Positions 1-6,669 of a stretch of DNA of 11,115 bases are shown here, in pieces. How positions within the stretch are numbered: position 1 is the first letter of the stretch; every line of letters starts with the position of its first letter. The notes under the pieces were generated by a model. That model worked only from the letters and a program-made list of their open reading frames with translations. It made no database searches and was not told where the DNA came from. The DNA lies in contig PLDZ01000261.1 of NCBI GenBank assembly GCA_003136295.1, forward strand, positions 7,550 through 18,664. The letters are read 5' to 3'. The stretch comes from Candidatus Dormiibacterota bacterium (GTDB lineage Bacteria > Chloroflexota > Dormibacteria > Aeolococcales > Aeolococcaceae). Position numbers and translations under genes: made by a program.

Positions 1-1
1 G

Positions 2-967
2 GTGCGCGCACAGCAGGTTCAGGGCCTCGAGGGCCCGTCTGGTCTGCATCTGGTCGAGGTCGACGAGCCGGAGGATGCCGGTCGCGTCGTCATCGAAGTT
101 GCGGCCGCCGGCGTGAGCTTTCCGGACCTTCTTCTCACCCGTGGCGAATATCAGATGAAGCCTGCGCTGCCGTTCGTGCCCGGCGTCGAGGTCGCGGGTC
201 GCGTCCGTTCCGCGCCTCAGGGTTCCGGATTCAAGGAAGGCGACCGCGTGATGGCCTTCACCATGCTGGGCGGTTTCGCTGACGTCGTGGTCGCCGAGCC
301 GTCGCTCACCCTCGCAATTCCGAACGGACTGAGCATCGAAGCGGCATCCGGATTCGTCATGAACTACCACACCGCGCATTTCGCCCTGGCGCGCCGGGGA
401 CGCGTCCTGCCCGGCGATCGCGTCGCGATCCACGGCGCGGCCGGCGGGGTCGGCACAGCGGCGATACAGGTTGCCCGTGGGCTCGGGGCGGAGGTGATCG
501 CGATCGCCGCCGGTCCCGACAAGATGCACATCGCCGAGCGAGCGGGCGCGCATCGAGTCCTCGACGCCGAGGGCGACTGGGTTGCGGCGTTGCGTGCTCA
601 GAACGACGGTCTCGGTGTCGACGCGATCCTGGACCCCGTGGGCGGTGAGCGATTCGACCAGAGCGTTCGGTGCCTGGCGCCCCAGGGTCGCCTCATCGTG
701 GTCGGGTTCACCGAGGGCAGGATTCCGAGCCTGCAGGTGAACCGTGTGCTGTTGCGCAACATCGACGTGGTCGGCGCCGCGTGGGGTGCGTTTCTCGGGG
801 TGGAGCCCGCCATCTTCTTTGAGACACAGCTCGCCCTCAACCCGATGATCGACGCCGGCACGGTGGCCCCGATCGTCGGTGCGAGCTATCCGCTCGAGCA
901 GGCGCCGGCGGCGCTCAATCTGCTCGGGCAGCGGCGGGCTCGCGGCAAAGTCGTCCTGACGATGTAA
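2..967 (+). CDS. NAD(P)H:quinone oxidoreductase, MDR superfamily, zinc-free
   Basis: This is a medium-chain dehydrogenase/reductase of the quinone oxidoreductase (QOR/CrtA-like) type, about 321 residues, the usual family length. It is expected to be a soluble NADPH-dependent reductase of quinones or other activated alkenes. The N-terminal GroES-like domain covers about residues 1-120 and includes the family-typical AAGVSFPDLLLTRGEY segment. The Rossmann domain carries the dinucleotide-binding run HGAAGGVGTAA near residues 144-154, and DPVGG follows further on. The structural-zinc cysteine cluster of alcohol dehydrogenases is absent, which supports the quinone-reductase branch. The GTG at base 2 gives an N-terminus (MRAQQV) that matches family starts, but no upstream sequence is available to check for a ribosome site or an earlier start. 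It converges with acyl-CoA dehydrogenase C across 10 bp. The true substrate is unknown; acyl-CoA redox context is only suggested by its neighbours. Confidence 0.85.
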   Translation: MRAQQVQGLEGPSGLHLVEVDEPEDAGRVVIEVAAAGVSFPDLLLTRGEYQMKPALPFVPGVEVAGRVRSAPQGSGFKEGDRVMAFTMLGGFADVVVAEPSLTLAIPNGLSIEAASGFVMNYHTAHFALARRGRVLPGDRVAIHGAAGGVGTAAIQVARGLGAEVIAIAAGPDKMHIAERAGAHRVLDAEGDWVAALRAQNDGLGVDAILDPVGGERFDQSVRCLAPQGRLIVVGFTEGRIPSLQVNRVLLRNIDVVGAAWGAFLGVEPAIFFETQLALNPMIDAGTVAPIVGASYPLEQAPAALNLLGQRRARGKVVLTM

Positions 968-977
968 ACGCCGGTCG

Positions 978-2126
978 CTACGCGCGAAGCAGGTCTCGAG
1001 CGATGACGACGCGCTGGATCTGGCTTGTGCCCTCGTAGATCTGGGTGATCTTGGCGTCACGCATCATTCGCTCGACCGGGTATTCGTTCACGTACCCGTA
1101 GCCGCCGAGAATCTGCACCGCGTCGGTGGTGACCTTCATCGCCGTATCCGCGGCGAGCAATTTTGCGATCGCCGCGAAATGGCCGACCTCGGGGCTCTGG
1201 TCGTCGATGAGCTGCGACGCCCAGTAGACCATCGCGCGCGCGGCCGCGGTCTGCGCCTCCATGTCGGCGACCATGAACTGGATGCCCTGGAACTCGGCGA
1301 TCGCCTTGCCGAACTGCTTGCGCTCTTTGGCGTATCCGACCGCATAGTCGAGCGCTCCCTGGGCAATGCCGAGCGCCTGCGCAGCCACGCCCGGCCGGGA
1401 GCGGTCGAGCACCTTCATCGCAATGCGGAAGCCGTCGCCTTCCTCGCCGAGCCGGTTCGCCGCCGGGATCACCACCTCGTCGAAGTGGAGTTCCGCGGTG
1501 TTGCTGCCGCGAATGCCGAGCTTGCCGTGGATCGTATTCGCCGCGAATCCCTTGAGATGCTGGGCATCCTCGAGCACGAACGCACTGACCCCCTTCGCCC
1601 GCTCATCCGGATCGGTCTTGGCGAAGACGGTGATCGTGTCGGCGATGCCGCCCCCGGTGATCCAGATCTTGCTGCCAGTGATGACGTACTCATCGCCGTG
1701 ACGCTCGGCGCGTGTCTCCATGCCCGCGGGGTCGCTGCCGGCGCCGGGCTCGCTGAGGGCGTAGGCGCCGAGCTTCGCGCCGCTCGCCAGGTCCGGAAGC
1801 AGCCGTGCCTTCTGCTCCTCAGTGCCCGCGATCATCAGCGGATATCCCCCGAGCGCCTGGACGGCGAGGATCAGCGCGCTTGTCGCACAAACCTTGGCCA
1901 CCTCCTCGATGGCGACGTTGAGGGTCAGCGCGCTCCCGGAAAGACCGCCGTACTCCGGGGGAAAGGGCAGCGTGAAGAGATCGTGCTTGCGGAAGAGATC
2001 CACAACATCCCAGGGGAATTCGCCAGTGCGGTCAATCTCCGCGGCGCGTGGCGCGATGCGATCGCGAGCGATATCGCGCACCGTCTCGCGGATCATGGCC
2101 TGCTCTTCATTGAGACGGATGTCCAT
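978..2126 (-). CDS. Acyl-CoA dehydrogenase C (short/branched-chain type)
   Basis: This FAD-dependent acyl-CoA dehydrogenase has 382 residues, the normal length for the family. It oxidises an acyl-CoA to the 2-enoyl-CoA and passes electrons to electron-transferring flavoprotein in the cytoplasm. All hallmarks are present: the FAD/substrate motif LSEPGAGSD near 124-132, the cross-subunit FAD contacts R269-x-x-F272-G and Q338-x-x-GGYG (341-344), and the catalytic base Glu365 in QIYEGTSQIQR. A Glu at this C-terminal position fits the short-, medium- and branched-chain groups rather than isovaleryl-CoA dehydrogenase, whose base sits elsewhere. The ATG start at 2126 yields the typical MDIRLNEEQAMIRETVR opening; no clear Shine-Dalgarno site precedes it. 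It is the last gene of the minus-strand cluster, 38 nt after acyl-CoA dehydrogenase B, and could be that protein's heteromeric partner. Chain-length specificity cannot be read from sequence. Confidence 0.92.
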   Translation of the reverse strand: MDIRLNEEQAMIRETVRDIARDRIAPRAAEIDRTGEFPWDVVDLFRKHDLFTLPFPPEYGGLSGSALTLNVAIEEVAKVCATSALILAVQALGGYPLMIAGTEEQKARLLPDLASGAKLGAYALSEPGAGSDPAGMETRAERHGDEYVITGSKIWITGGGIADTITVFAKTDPDERAKGVSAFVLEDAQHLKGFAANTIHGKLGIRGSNTAELHFDEVVIPAANRLGEEGDGFRIAMKVLDRSRPGVAAQALGIAQGALDYAVGYAKERKQFGKAIAEFQGIQFMVADMEAQTAAARAMVYWASQLIDDQSPEVGHFAAIAKLLAADTAMKVTTDAVQILGGYGYVNEYPVERMMRDAKITQIYEGTSQIQRVVIARDLLRA

Positions 2127-2164
2127 TCGGCTGATGCTACCAAGCCGTCGGAGGCGAGTCGGGG

Positions 2165-3283
2165 TCAGTCCGTGAGGAGATGACGGGCGATGACGACGCG
2201 CTGGATCTGATTGGTCCCCTCATAGATCTGGCACGCCTTCGCGTCGCGGAAACGCACGGCGGCGGGATGGCTGTCCGATCCCGACTCGGGCGCGCACAGG
2301 TCCACGGCGGACTGCGCCACCGCCACGCATGCATCGGTCGCATAGAGCTTGGCGATGGCCGCGTCGAGGGTCACGCGACCGCCTGCGTCAACCAATGCCG
2401 CGGCATATCGGGTCAGCTGGCGAGCCGCGGCCGTCAGGACCTCCATATCCGCTATCGCCGTCACGTCCACAGCCGATCCGGCGCCCGCACGCCTGCGCGA
2501 CGTCTCGAGTGCGGCGTCGAGCGCTGCCTGCGCGATGCCGACAGCCTGCGCGGAGATGCCGACTCTCCCGCTGTCGAGCGCCGACATCGCCACCGTGAAA
2601 CCCACGCCCTCGTCGCCGAGACGGTTCGCCGCGGGCACGCGGACACCGTCGAGCACGAGCTCTCCGGTCCAGGAGCCGTGCAGTCCCATCTTGGCGAGCG
2701 GCGCGCCGGCGCTGACACCCGGCCATGCAGCCTCGACGAGAAAGGCGCTGATCCCACGTGCGCCATCGCCGGTACGCGCCATGACGATGTAGAGATCGGC
2801 GTCTCCTGCCCCGGTGATGAACGCCTTGGCACCGTCGAGAACGTAGGTATCACCGTCGCACACTGCGCGGGTCCGCATCGCGACTGCATCACTGCCTCCG
2901 CCAGCCTCGGTCAGGGCGAATGCCGCGAGCCATTCGCCGCCGGCGAGCTTGCGCAGATACCGCGACTTCTGATCATCGTTGCCGAAAATCAGCAGCGGCT
3001 CGGTGCCGACCGACAGGTGGACGTCGAGGATCACCGCGCAGCTGGCATCGGCGCGCGCAACCGACTCGATGAATTGAATGAAGTCGCGATGAGTCCCGCC
3101 GGCACCGCCGAACGACGCAGGTGTCAGGATCCCGGCGAGACCAGCTTCGCCTGCCGCCTCAACGATTCTCCGGGGAGACGGACCCTCGCCGCGGGCCATG
3201 GCGGGTGCGATCGGCGTGATGACGTCGTCGACAAAGCCTGCAATGCGGCCGGCGAGCCCCGTGCCGCTGATGTCAGTCGACAC
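2165..3283 (-). CDS. Divergent acyl-CoA dehydrogenase B, cofactor loops eroded
   Basis: This is an acyl-CoA dehydrogenase family protein of 372 residues counted from the GTG at 3283. That start overlaps the thiolase stop by 11 nt. A longer frame opens at 3337, but its extra 18 residues lie inside the thiolase and resemble nothing in the family. The fold is recognisable: TEAGGGSD at about 125-132 (the usual TEPxAGSD, altered), KAFITGAGDAD, and the catalytic Glu355 in QIYEGTNQIQR. Two conserved FAD-contact loops are missing. The R-x-x-F-G loop is replaced by SRRRAGAGSAVDVTAIADME (about 262-278), five residues shorter than in dehydrogenase C. The Q-x-x-G-G-x-G loop is replaced by DLCAPESGSD (from about 328) with no length change. 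The frame is intact, so this is divergence, not frameshift. It may pair with a complete dehydrogenase such as its downstream neighbour; poor catalysis alone is the alternative. Confidence 0.85.
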   Translation of the reverse strand: MSTDISGTGLAGRIAGFVDDVITPIAPAMARGEGPSPRRIVEAAGEAGLAGILTPASFGGAGGTHRDFIQFIESVARADASCAVILDVHLSVGTEPLLIFGNDDQKSRYLRKLAGGEWLAAFALTEAGGGSDAVAMRTRAVCDGDTYVLDGAKAFITGAGDADLYIVMARTGDGARGISAFLVEAAWPGVSAGAPLAKMGLHGSWTGELVLDGVRVPAANRLGDEGVGFTVAMSALDSGRVGISAQAVGIAQAALDAALETSRRRAGAGSAVDVTAIADMEVLTAAARQLTRYAAALVDAGGRVTLDAAIAKLYATDACVAVAQSAVDLCAPESGSDSHPAAVRFRDAKACQIYEGTNQIQRVVIARHLLTD

Positions 3284-4448
3284 GGACGAGCGTAGCCTCG
3301 CCCTGGGCGATCCCGCTGCAGATCCCGGCGGCACCATACCCGCCGCCGCGGCGGCGCAGCTCGTAGAGCAGGGTCATGAGTATCCGGGCACCACTCGCAC
3401 CGATGGGGTGACCGACGGCTATCGCACCGCCGTTGACGTTGACGCGGTCCGGATCCACCTCGAGCATCCGGGTGCTCGTGATGGCGACCGCCGCAAAAGC
3501 CTCGTTGATCTCCACCAGGTCGAGCATGCCGGCGTCCACGTCACCGCGTGTTTTGGCAAGCGCGGCTTCAATGGCGAGCGCGGGCACGGTCGCCAGGTAG
3601 GGATGCTCAGCGGCCGATTCGCCGTACGTGAGCCAGGTGCCGAGCGGTTTCAATCCCTCGGCACGCGCACGTTCCGCGCTCATCAGCAGGACGGCGCTGG
3701 CACCATCGTTCATGCCAGGCGCGTTGCCGGCGGTGATCGTCGTGCCATCGCCGAAGGCACCTCTCAGCACCGTGAGCTTCTCGAGGGTCGTGTCCGCGCG
3801 CGGTTGTTCATCCCGCGTGACCGCGGCACCGCTGACGCTCACCGGTACGATCTCGTCCGCGAACCGCCCCGCCGCAAGTGCCTCCTGATAGCGCAGCTGG
3901 GAGCGGAACGCCCAGACGTCCTGCTCCTCGCGACTCACCCCGAGTTCGGAAGCCACATCGCTGCCGTGCACGCCCATGAGCACACCGTCGACGGGGCAGA
4001 ACAGTCCGTCGCGCATCATGCTGTCGACGGCGACGCGATCCCCGAAGCGGCTGCCGAATCGCTGATCCTCGAGGAGGTACGGAGATCGCGACATCGACTC
4101 CATGCCGCCCGCGACGACGACGTCAGCGTCGCCCGAGCGGATGAGCAGGGCACCGAGATTCACTGCCTTGAGGGCGCTGGCGCAGACCTTGTTCACCGTG
4201 AACGACGAGACGCTCGCCGGAAGCCCGGCGCGCAACCCCGCCTGACGCGACGGCACCTGCCCCTGCCCGGCGGCAAGGACCATGCCCATGATCAGCTGAT
4301 CCACCGACGCGGGATCGGTGCCGGTCCGCTCGAGGACCTCACGGATGACCCGCGCGCCGAGGTCGACGGCGGGTACCGACGCGAGCGCGCCGCCGAGCTT
4401 GCCGAACGGCGTTCGTGCCGCCGCGACGATGACGGCGTCAGTCGCCAC
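3273..4448 (-). CDS. Acetyl-CoA C-acyltransferase (thiolase)
   Basis: This thiolase has 391 residues, full length for the family, and is expected to be a cytoplasmic homotetramer. It cleaves 3-ketoacyl-CoA with CoA to give acetyl-CoA, or runs in reverse to condense two acetyl-CoA. The active-site residues are all visible: nucleophile Cys89 in VNKVCASALKAV, the NEAF box at 313-316, His347 in GGAIAVGHPIGASGAR, and Cys377 in GICSGIAQGEA. The N-terminus ATDAVIVAAARTPFGKLGG is standard. The start is GTG at 4448, overlapping the stop of acyl-CoA dehydrogenase A by 11 nt, with GGAG seven bases upstream. The C-terminus overlaps the start of acyl-CoA dehydrogenase B by 11 nt, so the three genes are probably translationally coupled. 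Whether it is biosynthetic (acetoacetyl-CoA) or degradative (longer or branched ketoacyl-CoA) cannot be decided here; the dehydrogenase neighbours favour degradation. Confidence 0.93.
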   Translation of the reverse strand: MATDAVIVAAARTPFGKLGGALASVPAVDLGARVIREVLERTGTDPASVDQLIMGMVLAAGQGQVPSRQAGLRAGLPASVSSFTVNKVCASALKAVNLGALLIRSGDADVVVAGGMESMSRSPYLLEDQRFGSRFGDRVAVDSMMRDGLFCPVDGVLMGVHGSDVASELGVSREEQDVWAFRSQLRYQEALAAGRFADEIVPVSVSGAAVTRDEQPRADTTLEKLTVLRGAFGDGTTITAGNAPGMNDGASAVLLMSAERARAEGLKPLGTWLTYGESAAEHPYLATVPALAIEAALAKTRGDVDAGMLDLVEINEAFAAVAITSTRMLEVDPDRVNVNGGAIAVGHPIGASGARILMTLLYELRRRGGGYGAAGICSGIAQGEATLVRVD

Positions 4449-5616
4449 CGTCGGTCTCCAGGACCTCGTAGGGGCGCAGCAGGTGACGAGCGATCAGGAT
4501 CCGCTGGACCTCGCTGGTTCCCTCACCGATCTCGTTGATCTTGACGTCGCGATAGAGGCGCGCGACAGGCGATTCCTCCATGAACCCCATCCCGCCGTGG
4601 ATCTGGACCGCCTGGTTGGCGCAGGCGGTGGCGACCTCGGACGCGTGCAGCTTCGCCATCGAGGCGTATGGCGCGGGACTCTTGCCCGCATCGATGGCCG
4701 CGGCAGCGCGCCAGGTCATCAGCCTCGCCAGCTCGATCTGCGTTCCCATGTCGGCGAGCTTGAACTGCGTTGCCTGGAACTTGGCGATCGGCACACCGAA
4801 CTGGCGCCGGGCCGCCGAAAAGGCGAGCGATGCGTCGAGGCATGCCTGGGCCACGCCGACCGAGAGCGCCGCGATTGCCACACGCCCGCCCTCGAGGATG
4901 TGCAGGAATTGAGTCAACCCATCGCCAAGTGCGCCGACGAGGTTGCCGGCCGGAACCCGGCAGTCCTCGAAGATCAGCTCGCGGGTGTCGGACGCGTGCC
5001 ATCCGAGCTTGCGGTACTTGGGAGCCTGCGAGTACCCGGGAGTCCCCCGCTCCACGGCGATCGTGCTGATCTCCTTGTGGCCGTTCTGCGATCCCGTGAT
5101 CGCGGTGATGGTGACCCCTGCGCTGATATCGGTCCCGGCATTGGTGATGAACGCCTTGCGGCCGTTGATGACCCAGTGATCACCGTCACGCACCGCCCTG
5201 GTCTGCGTGGCGGCGGCGTCCGATCCCGCATCGGGCTCGGTGAGCCCGAACGCCCAGAGCCGCTCGCCGGCCATGAGCGGTGGGAGCCAGCGCTGCTGCT
5301 GTTCCCGGGAGCCGAATCTGGCGATCGGCGAGATCCCCAGCGAGACCGCCGCCTCGAGCGTGATCGCGCAGCTCGCGTCGGCGCGAGCGATCTCCTCCAT
5401 GGCGAGGCAGTAGGCGATGAAATCGCCCCCAGCGCCGCCGATCTCCACGGGAAATGGGAGTGCAAACAACCCGAGCCTCGCCATGCCCGCGACCAGCTCG
5501 TAGGGAAACTCCCCCGTCTCGTCGTAATGGGCGGCTGCCGGTGCGATCTCCGCCTGCGCGAAGTCCCGTACCACGTTGCGAATGTGCCGTTGCTCGTCAC
5601 TGAGATCGAAGTTCAC
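4438..5616 (-). CDS. Acyl-CoA dehydrogenase A
   Basis: This complete acyl-CoA dehydrogenase has 392 residues. It is an FAD enzyme introducing the 2,3 double bond in an acyl-CoA, with electron-transferring flavoprotein as expected acceptor. Motifs seen are LTEPDAGSD (125-133), the cross-subunit FAD contacts R270-x-x-F273-G and Q338-x-x-GGMG (341-344), and catalytic Glu365 in NEIGEGTSEVQR. The C-terminus extends about a dozen residues past the usual ARHLL ending. It starts with GTG at 5616 (MNFDLSDEQRHIRNVVRDFA), a normal family opening; AGG lies five bases upstream, a weak ribosome site. It follows the sucD-like gene by 43 nt and overlaps the thiolase start by 11 nt. It is clearly a different paralogue from dehydrogenases B and C (for example IGEGTSEVQR against IYEGTSQIQR), so the cluster probably handles more than one acyl substrate or chain length. 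The exact substrate is unknown. Confidence 0.93.
   Translation of the reverse strand: MNFDLSDEQRHIRNVVRDFAQAEIAPAAAHYDETGEFPYELVAGMARLGLFALPFPVEIGGAGGDFIAYCLAMEEIARADASCAITLEAAVSLGISPIARFGSREQQQRWLPPLMAGERLWAFGLTEPDAGSDAAATQTRAVRDGDHWVINGRKAFITNAGTDISAGVTITAITGSQNGHKEISTIAVERGTPGYSQAPKYRKLGWHASDTRELIFEDCRVPAGNLVGALGDGLTQFLHILEGGRVAIAALSVGVAQACLDASLAFSAARRQFGVPIAKFQATQFKLADMGTQIELARLMTWRAAAAIDAGKSPAPYASMAKLHASEVATACANQAVQIHGGMGFMEESPVARLYRDVKINEIGEGTSEVQRILIARHLLRPYEVLETDGGD
4456..4459 (-). promoter_or_regulatory. Ribosome binding site for the thiolase
   Basis: GGAG on the minus strand sits seven bases before the GTG at 4448, inside the end of acyl-CoA dehydrogenase A. It is one of the few well-placed Shine-Dalgarno sequences in the cluster and supports this GTG as the thiolase start despite the 11-nt overlap. 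Confidence 0.55.
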
Positions 5617-5659
5617 TCGAACCTAACGGTAGCGCGGCGGGATGGCCTCGATGCGCCTC

Positions 5660-6544
5660 TCAGCGAGAGTGGGTGCCCAGCCTCGCCGCGGTCAGGCGTA
5701 CCACGTCTTCGATGGTGTCGGCAATCTCCGCGCCGACGGCGCTGAGAGCGTCGAGCTTGCTCTGCGCGCTGCCCGTATTGCCACTGATGATCGCGCCGGC
5801 GTGACCCATGCGCTTGCCCGGTGGGGCAGTGCGGCCGGAGATGAACGCAATGACCGGCTTGTCGAAACCGGTATCGCGAACCCACGCTGCCGCGGTCTCC
5901 TCGTCGGAACCACCGATCTCGCCGATGAGCACGACCGCGCGCGTCTCCGGGTCGTCCGCGAAACGCTGCAGAACATCGGGAAAGCTGAGGCCCATCACCG
6001 GGTCTCCGCCGATCCCAACTGATGTGGACTGGCCCATTCCCGCCTGACCCAAGCCCTGGATCACCTCGTAGGTGAGCGTGCCGCTGCGGCCCACGATCCC
6101 CACCGGCCCCGGCGTGTTGATGTGGTTCGGGATGATGCCCACCTTGCACTGACCGGGGGTGACGATCCCCGGACAGTTGGCTCCGAGCAGCTGGTGGCCC
6201 GTGCGGATGACGAACTCCCGCGCTCGGATCATGTCGTGCACCGGGATGAGCTCGGTGATACAGACGGTCAGCTCGATCCCGGAGGCAGCCGACTCCATGA
6301 TGGCGTCAGCGGCGAATGCGGGCGGAACGAAGATCCCCGACACGTCGGCGCCGCTGGCGGCCACCGCGTCGGCGACCGTGTCGAAGATGGGGACGCCGTC
6401 CTGATCGCCGCCACCCTTGCCAGGAGACACACCGGCGACGATATTCGTGCCAAAAGCACGCATCTGAGCCGTATGAAAGCTCCCCTCGCGCCCGGTGATG
6501 CCCTGAATGACCACGCGGCTATTCCTGTCGACGAGCACGCTCAT
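5660..6544 (-). CDS. sucD: Succinate-CoA ligase alpha subunit
   Basis: This is the alpha subunit of the NTP-forming succinyl-CoA synthetase, 294 residues from the ATG at 6544, close to the roughly 290 of E. coli SucD. With SucC it converts succinyl-CoA, NDP and phosphate to succinate, CoA and NTP. The N-terminal CoA-binding Rossmann domain shows VVIQGITGREGSFHTAQM (11-28). The ligase domain shows GANCPGIVTPGQCKVGIIP (121-139) and GIVGRSGTLTYE (149-160). The active-site histidine that becomes phosphorylated is His248 in RMGHAGAIISGNTG. An in-frame ATG at 6586 would add 14 residues with no family resemblance, so the inner ATG is preferred. It lies 121 nt after the sucC-like gene, an unusually long gap for this pair, and 43 nt before acyl-CoA dehydrogenase A. 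A related dicarboxylate (malate, itaconate) as substrate cannot be excluded. Confidence 0.92.
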   Translation of the reverse strand: MSVLVDRNSRVVIQGITGREGSFHTAQMRAFGTNIVAGVSPGKGGGDQDGVPIFDTVADAVAASGADVSGIFVPPAFAADAIMESAASGIELTVCITELIPVHDMIRAREFVIRTGHQLLGANCPGIVTPGQCKVGIIPNHINTPGPVGIVGRSGTLTYEVIQGLGQAGMGQSTSVGIGGDPVMGLSFPDVLQRFADDPETRAVVLIGEIGGSDEETAAAWVRDTGFDKPVIAFISGRTAPPGKRMGHAGAIISGNTGSAQSKLDALSAVGAEIADTIEDVVRLTAARLGTHSR

Positions 6545-6669
6545 GGCGCGCGCCTGGTGGGGAGGGCATGAACGGAGCGGGGCCATCTCGCAGCCGGGGC
6601 TACCCCCCCCGGCGAGAGTGAGGGGCGGGACGGCGAAGGCGTCACGACCCCGTGGCCCGCGCAGTTCAT
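6541..6669 (-). CDS. Possible 42-residue small ORF bridging sucC and sucD
   Basis: An open frame of 42 codons plus stop exactly fills the sucC-sucD gap. Its ATG overlaps the sucC stop in an ATGA (6669-6666), and its TGA overlaps the sucD ATG in another ATGA (6544-6541). The predicted peptide begins MNCAGHGVVTPSPSRPSLSP and is rich in Pro, Ala, Ser and Arg, with no recognised domain, signal peptide or membrane segment. About 80% of third positions are G/C, but about 78% of second positions are too, much more than expected of a real soluble protein. That argues against selection on the peptide. It may serve only to carry ribosomes from sucC to sucD, or may be chance. Nothing is known of its function. 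Confidence 0.25.
   Translation of the reverse strand: MNCAGHGVVTPSPSRPSLSPGGVAPAARWPRSVHALPTRRAP
6593..6613 (-). repeat. Perfect 7-bp inverted repeat in the sucC-sucD gap
   Basis: GCCGGGG (6593-6599) and CCCCGGC (6607-6613) are perfect inverted arms around a 7-nt loop. A run of eight C (6603-6610 on the + strand, G8 in the mRNA) overlaps the loop and one arm. No T-rich tail follows, so an intrinsic terminator is unlikely. In the transcript it could be an mRNA-stability or processing hairpin, or simply a consequence of GC-rich sequence. Confidence 0.4.

Noticed and set aside
2276..2497. Frameshift or pseudogene explanation for the missing motifs in acyl-CoA dehydrogenase B
   Set aside because: The frame is continuous, the region holding the lost GGxG motif aligns to dehydrogenase C without length change, and conserved blocks flank it (IADME before, RDAKACQIYEGT after), so the changes are substitutions plus one small in-frame deletion.
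1179..5745. Chain of long overlapping + strand open frames (about 334-475 codons) opposite the dehydrogenase and thiolase genes
   Set aside because: The minus-strand frames encode complete proteins with intact catalytic motifs. The + strand translations are Arg/His/Asp/Gly-rich with no recognisable domain, and are the expected antisense shadow of GC-rich codon usage.
6545..6586. Upstream ATG at 6586 as the sucD start
   Set aside because: It adds MAPLRSCPPHQARA, which does not resemble SucD N-termini. The inner ATG at 6544 gives the normal MSVLVDRNSRVVIQG opening.
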